The notes under the pieces are model-generated. The model was not told the origin of the DNA, ran no database searches, and was given only the letters and a program-made list of their open reading frames with translations. Below are positions 1-6,300 of a DNA stretch of 7,013 nucleotides, piece by piece. A program made the translations under genes and the position numbers. Origin of the DNA: Acetobacteraceae bacterium (GTDB lineage: Bacteria > Pseudomonadota > Alphaproteobacteria > Acetobacterales > Acetobacteraceae); contig DAICYU010000218.1 of assembly GCA_027311485.1 (NCBI GenBank), positions 1 through 7,013 on the forward strand. Direction: 5' to 3'. Position 1 is the first letter of the stretch, and each line of letters starts with the position of its first letter.

Positions 1-2
1 TC

Positions 3-1550
3 CCCGCCACGTCTCCCGAGACGCCGTGGCGGGCGATCCTGGCACGTGACCCGTTCGATTCCGCCGCGCTGCATGGGCTTGCGCGCGTGCTGCTGCGGCA
101 TGGCCGGCGGGGTGAGGCGATTGCGCTGCTGTGCACCGCCGGAGACGACCCGGCGGTCCTGGCCGACCTCGCCACGCAGCTGGCGGAAACCGGCCAGCGG
201 CAGGAGGCGGCGGACACCGTGCGGCGCGCCTTGGCGGCCGAACCCGCCGATCCCGCGCTGCTGGGCGCGCTCGGGAGGACGCTGCTGCTGCTGGATCAGC
301 CGCTGGACGCGCTGTCCATCCTGCGGCGCGCCCATCTTGCCGCATCCGACGACAGGGACATCGCCACCAATCTGGCCGCCGCGCTGATCGGGGCCGGCAA
401 CCAGGCCTACCGCAGCGGCGCCATGGTGGAGGCTGAAGCGACATACCGGGATGCCATCGCGCTCAACCCGGCATCCGGCCCCGCTTACAGCAACCTTGGC
501 AACGCCCTGACCGGGCAGCTTCGGCTGGAACAGGCGCAGGAAGCGTTCCGGGCCGCCCTGCGCCTTGATCCCGCCAACGACGAAACTGCCTTCGCCTTCA
601 GCCTGTGTCTGCTGCTGGCCGGTGAGCACGCGGAAGGGCGGCGCCTGTACGAACGCCGCCGCGGTGTCCCCGCCCTGGCGCCAAACTACACGCGGCGGCC
701 GGATCTGCCGCGCTGGAAACCGGGTATCCCGCTCCGCGGACGCCGCGTCTTGCTGGGCGCCGAACAGGGCATGGGCGATATGATCCAGTATTGCCGGTTT
801 GCGCCGACGCTCGGGCGCATGGCCGATGCGGTCATGCTGGAAGCCCCCTGGCCGCTGGCCGGTCTGCTGGCCGGAATGCCGGGCGTGGACCGGGTGATCG
901 GGCTGGAGGATGCCGCTTCCGGCTGCGACATCATGTGTCCCCTGCTCAGTCTGCCGCTGGCGCTGGCGCTGGCGCCAGGGTTGGTGCCAGGGTTGGCGCC
1001 AGACCCGGTGTTGGAAGCTGGTGCAGCGCCGCCCTACCTGACGGCGCCCGCCGCGCGGGTGGCGCGCTGGTCCGCGTGGCTGGACCGGTCCTCGCCCGGT
1101 CGCCGGGTGGGACTCGTGTGCAGCGGCGATCCGGGTCACCCGCGCGATCATGCGCGGTCGATCCCGCTGAAGGCGTTCCATGACCTGCTGGATCTGCCCG
1201 GTATTTCGTTCGTGCTGGTGCAGACCGAGTTGCGCGCTGCCGACCGGGTCACGTTCGAAGCGGCGGCCAACCTGCGCTTCCCGGGGGCCGCTCTGACCGA
1301 CTATGCCGATACCGCCGGCCTGCTGGCAGGCCTGGACCTACTGATCTCGGTCGATACGTCAGCGGCACATCTGGCGGGCGCGCTGGGCCGGCCGGTATGG
1401 ACTTTGCTGCCCTATTGTCCAGACTACCGCTGGCAACTCGGCCGGCCCGACACAGGCTGGTATCCTTCCATGCGCCTGTACCGGCAGGACCGGCCCGGCG
1501 AGTGGAACAACGTAATCGCGCGCGTCCGGGATGACCTGGCCGCTCGCTAG
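3..1550 (+). CDS. TPR protein with GT9-like (heptosyltransferase-type) C-terminal domain, 5'-partial
   Basis: The reading frame is open from base 3 to the TAG at 1548-1550. A GTG at 87 could serve as a start, but the residues encoded upstream of it (ARDPFDSAALHGLARVLL across that point) already form a TPR helix pair, so the true start most likely lies left of the window. The N-terminal part (about nt 27-665) is a chain of about six 34-residue TPR units; the clearest is at 477-578, containing YSNLGNAL and AFRAALRLDP. From about nt 720 a GT-B-like domain follows, with EQGMGDMIQYCRF (762-800), CPLLSLPLAL (about 936-965), an ADTAGLLAGLDLLISVDTS run and VDTSAAHLAGALGRPVW (1350-1400), ending in the family-typical WYPSMRLYRQ. 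The DTxxxHLAxALGxP segment is characteristic of GT9-like proteins. TPR-GT9 fusions are common in alphaproteobacteria and usually have no assigned substrate; a role in surface-glycan or protein glycosylation is inference. No signal peptide can be judged because the N-terminus is missing. Confidence 0.88.
   Translation, partial: PATSPETPWRAILARDPFDSAALHGLARVLLRHGRRGEAIALLCTAGDDPAVLADLATQLAETGQRQEAADTVRRALAAEPADPALLGALGRTLLLLDQPLDALSILRRAHLAASDDRDIATNLAAALIGAGNQAYRSGAMVEAEATYRDAIALNPASGPAYSNLGNALTGQLRLEQAQEAFRAALRLDPANDETAFAFSLCLLLAGEHAEGRRLYERRRGVPALAPNYTRRPDLPRWKPGIPLRGRRVLLGAEQGMGDMIQYCRFAPTLGRMADAVMLEAPWPLAGLLAGMPGVDRVIGLEDAASGCDIMCPLLSLPLALALAPGLVPGLAPDPVLEAGAAPPYLTAPAARVARWSAWLDRSSPGRRVGLVCSGDPGHPRDHARSIPLKAFHDLLDLPGISFVLVQTELRAADRVTFEAAANLRFPGAALTDYADTAGLLAGLDLLISVDTSAAHLAGALGRPVWTLLPYCPDYRWQLGRPDTGWYPSMRLYRQDRPGEWNNVIARVRDDLAAR
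957..1007 (+). repeat. In-frame 6-bp and 12-bp tandem repeats inside the GT9-like domain
   Basis: Three CTGGCG hexamers (957-974) run into three 12-bp units at 972-983, 984-995 and 996-1007. The first two units read GCGCCAGGGTTG and GTGCCAGGGTTG; the third has diverged after GCGCCAG. They encode a Leu-Ala/Pro-Gly-Leu stretch (LALALAPGLVPGLAPDP) just after the conserved CPLLSLPLAL segment. Homologues as I recall them have a shorter loop here before the PYL motif, so this looks like a slippage expansion in a surface loop. All units are multiples of 3, so copy changes keep the frame. Confidence 0.7.
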
Positions 1551-1587
1551 ATCATGTTCGGGTCAGGTTGACCCGATCATGACCTAG
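1547..1587. repeat. 41-bp near-perfect palindrome overlapping the stop codon of gene 1
   Basis: The left arm 1547-1565 (CTAGATCATGTTCGGGTCA) and right arm 1569-1587 (TGACCCGATCATGACCTAG) are reverse complements at 17 of 19 positions, with a 3-nt loop GGT. The inner CGGGTCA/TGACCCG pairs perfectly. The TAG stop (1548-1550) lies inside the left arm. No T-run follows, so it is not a canonical intrinsic terminator. It could be an mRNA 3'-end stabilising hairpin, an operator, or a copy of a dispersed palindromic repeat. Confidence 0.8.
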
Positions 1588-1596
1588 AAGTCATTG

Positions 1597-1652
1597 TTTG
1601 AGCGCATGATTCACGCCTTACGGCTTTCAGCCTCAGGCGATCATGCCCTAAA
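1597..1652. repeat. Imperfect 56-bp intergenic hairpin with GCATGAT/ATCATGC arms
   Basis: Outer arms TTTGAGCGCATGAT (1597-1610) and GATCATGCCCTAAA (1639-1652) are imperfect reverse complements. Inside them CGCCT (1614-1618) pairs with AGGCG (1635-1639), offset by a TCA bulge. At the tip GGCT-TTC-AGCC (1622-1632) forms a tight hairpin. The arms resemble the GCATGATC-type intergenic palindromes scattered through many alphaproteobacterial genomes, from general knowledge. It shares GATCATG with the palindrome at 1547-1587. The right arm abuts the Shine-Dalgarno sequence of the next gene, so folding in the mRNA leader could affect its translation. Confidence 0.65.
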
Positions 1653-1657
1653 GGGAG
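1652..1657 (+). promoter_or_regulatory. Ribosome binding site of the LLM monooxygenase
   Basis: AGGGAG lies 7 nt before the ATG at 1665. This strong Shine-Dalgarno match fixes that ATG as the start. Its first base is also the last base of the hairpin at 1597-1652. Confidence 0.8.
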
Positions 1658-1664
1658 CGGAACG

Positions 1665-3017
1665 ATGCGGCAAATGGTCCTGGTCGGATTCCTGCAGGCG
1701 CAGAACTGCACCACGCTGGCAAGCGCATGGCGGCATCCGGAGGCTCGGACGGATTTCTGCTCCGCCGCCTATTACCAGCGGATCGGCCAGATCCTGGAAG
1801 AAGGCAAATTCCAGCTCGCCTTCTTCGATGACCGGCTGGCGATGCCTGACATCTACGGCGGCGACCCGGCCGAGGTGGTGGCGAACGGCGTCCGCGTGGT
1901 GAAGATCGACCCGGTGGCGACCCTGATGGCGATGGGTTTCGGCACCCGTTACCTGGGCATCGGCGCCACTGCCTCCACGACGTATTACGAGCCGTTCGAT
2001 GTCGCCCGCCGGTTCCAGACCGTGGACCACATGATCGGCGGCCGCGCCGCGTGGAACGTGGTCACGTCGGTGAACGATGGGGAGGCGAAGAACATGGGCC
2101 GGGAGGTCCATATGGAACACGACGCCCGCTACGATCGCGCCGATGAGTTCATGGAAATCGTGCACGGCTGCTGGGACGGATGGGAGGACGATGCCATCGT
2201 CTGCGACAAGCGAACCGGCCTGTTCGCACATCCCGAAAAGGTCCATCGGCTGCAGTACGAGGGCCGCTACCTGAAATCCTCTGGCACATTCACCGTGCCG
2301 CGGTCGCCACAGGGGCATCCGGTGGTCATCCAGGCGGGCGCCAGCGCGCGGGGCAAGACGTTCTCGGCCCGGTGGGCGGAAACCGTGTTCGTCGCCTATC
2401 CCGACCTGGAAGATGGCAAGCGCCAATACGCCGATTTCAAAACCGAGATTGCCCGGCTGGGCCGCGATCCGGACATGATCACCGTCAATACGATCGCCTA
2501 TCCCGTCGTCGCGGAAACCCGCGCCGAGGCGGAAGACAAGATGGCGCTGATCGATTCGTTGTACCGCGAGGTCGATGGACTGTCGTTACTGTCCGAGGCA
2601 CTGAACTTCGACTTTAAGACCAAGGCGATGGACGAAGCGTTCAGCGCCGAGGAGCTGTCCGGCATGTCCGGCATGCAGGCAATGCGGGATCGGGTGATGA
2701 AGGTGGTCGGCCGCAACCCGACGGTGCGCGACTTCCTGGAAGTGACCCGCCGCGGCCGCCCGCGGGAGGCGATCGTTGGCAGCGGCAAGGATGTCGCCGA
2801 CCATATGGAGCAGTGGTTTGAGGAACGGGCCTGCGACGGATTCGTGGTCGGCGGCACGCATACGCCGGGCACGTTCGAGGACTTCGTGCGGTTCGCGGTG
2901 CCGGAATTGCAGCGGCGCGGGCTGTTCCGGAAGGAATACACCGGGGCGACGCTGCGGGAAAACCTGGGCCTGCCGAACCCGCCCATCGGCGGATGGCGCC
3001 TGGGCAAAGCGGGTTAG
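1665..3017 (+). CDS. LLM-class FMN-dependent monooxygenase, NtaA/SnaA/DszA family
   Basis: This complete 450-residue protein has the usual length for the NtaA/SnaA/DszA/DmoA group of bacterial luciferase-like monooxygenases. These cytosolic TIM-barrel enzymes use reduced FMN from a separate reductase and O2 to oxidise substrates such as aminopolycarboxylates, sulfones or dimethyl sulfide. Visible family segments are SAWRHPEA near residue 20, ILEEGKFQLAFFDDRLAM near 45, IGATASTTYYEPFDVARRF near 100, DHMIGGRAAWNVVTS (about 120-134), HPVVIQAGASARGKTFSARWAE (about 219-240), and the C-terminal DGFVVGG...VPELQRRGLFRKEYTGATLRENLGLPNPP. The first Met is supported by AGGGAG 7 nt upstream. The substrate cannot be told from the sequence, and no flavin reductase, transporter or sulfur/nitrogen catabolic gene lies in the window. 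It is separated from both neighbours by repeat-rich gaps, so it is probably its own transcription unit or the start of one. No active-site damage or frameshift was seen. Confidence 0.93.
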   Translation: MRQMVLVGFLQAQNCTTLASAWRHPEARTDFCSAAYYQRIGQILEEGKFQLAFFDDRLAMPDIYGGDPAEVVANGVRVVKIDPVATLMAMGFGTRYLGIGATASTTYYEPFDVARRFQTVDHMIGGRAAWNVVTSVNDGEAKNMGREVHMEHDARYDRADEFMEIVHGCWDGWEDDAIVCDKRTGLFAHPEKVHRLQYEGRYLKSSGTFTVPRSPQGHPVVIQAGASARGKTFSARWAETVFVAYPDLEDGKRQYADFKTEIARLGRDPDMITVNTIAYPVVAETRAEAEDKMALIDSLYREVDGLSLLSEALNFDFKTKAMDEAFSAEELSGMSGMQAMRDRVMKVVGRNPTVRDFLEVTRRGRPREAIVGSGKDVADHMEQWFEERACDGFVVGGTHTPGTFEDFVRFAVPELQRRGLFRKEYTGATLRENLGLPNPPIGGWRLGKAG

Positions 3018-3145
3018 CCGGCCCGCCCAGGGGATCGACCGCCCAGCGCATCGACCGCCCAGGGGAGTAACCGCCCAGTGGGTTGATTACTCGGCGGATT
3101 GGCCGTCCATCGGATTGATCACTTGGCGAATTGACCGCCCGGCTG
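3018..3145. repeat. Tandem array of eight 16-bp units (minisatellite) directly after the LLM gene
   Basis: Units start at 3018, 3034, 3050, 3066, 3082, 3098, 3114 and 3130, with an exact 16-bp period and no indels. The best conserved unit is ATCGACCGCCCAGGGG (3050-3065). Units 2 and 3 differ only in the last three bases. Units 5 and 7 (GTTGATTACTCGGCGG and ATTGATCACTTGGCGA) match each other better than the consensus, hinting at a 32-bp higher-order pattern in the second half. The array begins at the base after the stop codon. Sixteen is not a multiple of 3, so it is unlikely to be coding. Its function is unknown: possibilities are a decayed slippage array, a protein-binding iteron set or a 3'-UTR element. 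Confidence 0.8.
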
Positions 3146-3321
3146 GCCAAGACCACGATCGGTTCCGGCAGATCGCCGCGTAGTTAAACATTCCAACACA
3201 CCTGTCACGGGCGTGTGATCCAGGTTGGTTGACTATCCCGACGGCTACATTGTCCGCAATATATCGGAAGACGTCGGTCCGCGGCTATTGCGCCGAGGGC
3301 TGCAACTGCATGGAGATATGG
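3146..3321 (+). other. Intergenic leader of the hybrid kinase gene, no confident promoter
   Basis: Between the tandem array and the kinase start I see no gene. There is a weak nested inverted repeat at 3193-3228: CCAAC pairs with GTTGG outside, and CACAC (3197-3201) with GTGTG (3213-3217) inside. A TTGACT (3229-3234) resembles a -35 box but has no acceptable -10 box about 17 bp downstream. The kinase frame is open back to 3184 (TAG at 3181-3183) without an ATG before 3310. Confidence 0.4.
3312..3315 (+). promoter_or_regulatory. Ribosome binding site deciding the kinase start
   Basis: GGAG lies 6 nt before the ATG at 3322. An alternative in-frame ATG at 3310 has GAGGG (3295-3299) 10 nt upstream, a less ideal spacing, and would add only four residues (MEIW). 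I prefer 3322. Confidence 0.5.
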
Positions 3322-6300
3322 ATGACCGCCGAGGCCTCGCCTGAAGTCAGCTTCCTGGCCGGCGGCGGCGACATGGGTGCGCTGATGCGCGCCCATGACT
3401 GGGCATCCACGCCGTTGGGGCGGCCAGACGCCTGGCCACAGAGTCTGCGCACAACGGTCAGCACCTGCCTGAATTGCGCCTTTCCCATCCTGGTTTGGTG
3501 GGGACCGGACCTGGTGAAGATCTACAACGACGCCTACACCCAGATCCTGGGCAGCAAGCATCCCCATGCCCTCGGCCGGCCTGGGCGCGATGTCTGGCCG
3601 GAAATATGGGACGTCATCGGGCCCATGCTGGATACCGTCCTGACGCGCGGTGAGCCGACACGGGCGGAAGACCTGCTGCTGCCGCTCGAACGTCACGGCT
3701 ATGCCGAGGAGTGCTACTTCAGCTTCTCCTACAGCCCCATTCACGATGAAAGCGGCGCGGTCGGCGGCGTATTCTGCCCGGTCATCGAGACCACCGACCG
3801 GGTGATCGGGGAGCGTCGGCTACGCCTGCTCGGCGATCTCGCACAAAGCGCCGCAGGTCCGGCCAGCCCCGAGGATTTCGCCCGTGCCGCCATGACATGC
3901 ATGGCGAACGGCGGATTGCGGGATTTCGTCTTCGCCGCGCTTTACCTGCAGGACAACACCGAACCGCTGCGCCCGATCGGCACCGCCGGTATCCCGGAGG
4001 GCACCAACCCCGCATTGTTCGACGGCGCGGCCTGGCAGGTTGACGATGTGATTGCGACAGGGACTTCACGCATCCTGAACAATCTACGGACGCGGTTTGC
4101 CGCTCTGGCGGACGGTGCGTGGGCGCTTTTTCCCGAACGCGCCCTTATCCTGCCGCTCGACGCCGGCACCGGACGGCGACTCGGTGCTCTTGTTGTCGGC
4201 CTGAGCTTCCATCGCCCGCTGGAAGAACTGCGGGATTTCGCCGAACTCGCCGCCGGGCAGATCGCCTCCGGCCTCGCCAAGGCGCGGGCCTATGAGGAGG
4301 AGCGTCGCCGGGCCGAAGCGCTGGCCGAGCTGGATCGCGCCAAGACGGTTTTCTTCTCCAATGTCAGCCATGAGTTCCGCACCCCGCTGACACTGATGCT
4401 AGGCCCTATTGAGGAAATCCTGGCCAAACCGGAAGCGGACCTGGCTGCGGACATACGGGAGACGCTGGACCGGGCACATCGCAGCACGCTGCGGTTGCAG
4501 AAGCTGGTTGATAGCATGCTGGACTTCTCGCGTATCGAAGCCGGCCGCATGGACGCCGCTTACGTCCCCACCGACATCGCGCAAATGACCGCCGAACTGG
4601 CATCCAGCTACGAGTCGCTGACGGAACGGGCCGGGCTGCGCCTGACTATCGCCTGCGAACCGTTGCCCTCGCCCGTCTATCTTGATCGGGACATGTGGGA
4701 GAAGGTGGTGTTCAACCTGCTCTCCAACGCGTTCAAGTTCACGCTGGCGGGTGAGATCAGGGTGATGACGGGGCTATCGGCGGATGGGTGCGCCGCGGAG
4801 GTCACGGTGGCGGATACCGGGATCGGCATTCCGGCGGAGGCGCTGCCACGACTGTTCGAGCGATTCTACCGCGTGGAGGAGACACGTGGCCGCTCGATCG
4901 AGGGGTCCGGGATCGGCCTCGCCATGGTGCGTGAACTCGTTCAGCTCCATGGCGGCACGATACGGGTGGCCAGCGTGCCCGGTGAGGGAAGCTCATTCGT
5001 TGTTTCCATTCCGCTGGGATCGGACCATCTGGCCACCGCCCGGTTGGGCGCCGACCAGCTTGGCCCCGTACAAGTTGGCCCGGCGTATCGTCCCGCCGGC
5101 CATCTTGCCGCCGCGCACCCCCCTAGGCACACCCCTGGGCACCCCCCTGAGCACCCCCCTGAGCACCCCCCTGGGAGCCGGGTGGTCGAGGACACGCGGA
5201 CATCCCGCTCCGGTCGCCGGTCGGCCATGTTCCTGTCTGAAGCGGAGCGATGGTTGCCGCTTGAACCCGTAACGAATTCGGAACAAGCCGATGCGGCGCC
5301 AGCTTCCCGACATCCCGGGTTCCAGGCAGCTTCATCCCGGTCGGTCAATGCCGGCCATGTCCTGGTGGCTGACGACAACGCCGACATGCGCGGTTACATC
5401 GAAAGGCTGCTGGCGAACGCCGGCTTCTCGGTGCAGGCCGTGGCGGACGGGCAATCGGCGCTGGACGCGGCCTTGCGGCGGGCGCCAGACCTGGTGCTGA
5501 CCGATGTCATGATGCCGCGCCTGGACGGTTTCGCGCTGCTGTCGGCGCTGCGCGGCGATCCCCGCACCGCACACCTGCCGGTTGTGCTGCTGTCGGCGCG
5601 GGCCGGGGATGACGCCCGTATCGAGGGACTCCAGGCCGGGGCGGATGATTATCTGGTCAAGCCATTCAACGCCCGCGAACTGGTGGCGCGGGTCGAGGGC
5701 AACATCAGGCTGGCGCGCCAACGCTGGCGGGCCGACCGCAAGGTGCTGGCGCAGAAAGGCATCCTGGAACGCATCGCCACCGCCGCGCCACTCGACGAAA
5801 TCCTTCAGGAGATCATCCGCTTCGTCGAGCAGGAACAGCCGGGTGCGCAGTGCGCCATCATGACGCTGAGCGATGACGGCACGCGCATCGCCAGCGTCCG
5901 GGCTGCCGGGCTTGCTGCGGCCTATTGCCAGACGCTCACGGGCAGCCCGCTCACCGCTTCCGTCGTCGGGCCGTGTGGGCTGGCGGCGCGGACCGGCCGG
6001 GCGGTGGCGGTCGGCAATACCGGGGCGGAGACCGGCTTCCCGGATGAATGGCGCCACCTGATGCGGCGGCATGGGATCCGCGCCATCCTGTCCACGCCCG
6101 TCCTGGCCGGGCGCGGAGCCGTGGTCGGGTTGCTGGAGCTGCTGTTCCTTGAACCAGCCGACCCGCTGACGGCCAGTCCCGTAGCGGCTGATCCCGAACT
6201 GACGGATATCGCCACGAAGCTCATCGCCATCGCCATTGAGCGGCATAGCGCGGACGCCACCCTGCGCGAACGGGAGGAGCGGCTGCGGCTGATCATCGAC

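Noticed and set aside
1547..1590. Intrinsic (Rho-independent) terminator after gene 1
   Set aside because: The stem is strong, but it is followed by AGAAG with no T-run, and the stem begins within the stop codon region.
1641..2426. Minus-strand open frame of 261 codons opposite the LLM monooxygenase
   Set aside because: The plus strand carries family-typical conserved motifs throughout, and the antisense product resembles nothing.
3018..3145. Possible CRISPR array
   Set aside because: Units are 16 bp, directly adjacent and diverged, with no unique spacers and no cas genes.
3229..3257. Sigma-70 promoter with TTGACT as -35 box
   Set aside because: The sequence about 17 bp downstream (GTCCGC) does not resemble a -10 box; nearby TACATT and TATATC are at wrong distances (11 and 25 bp).
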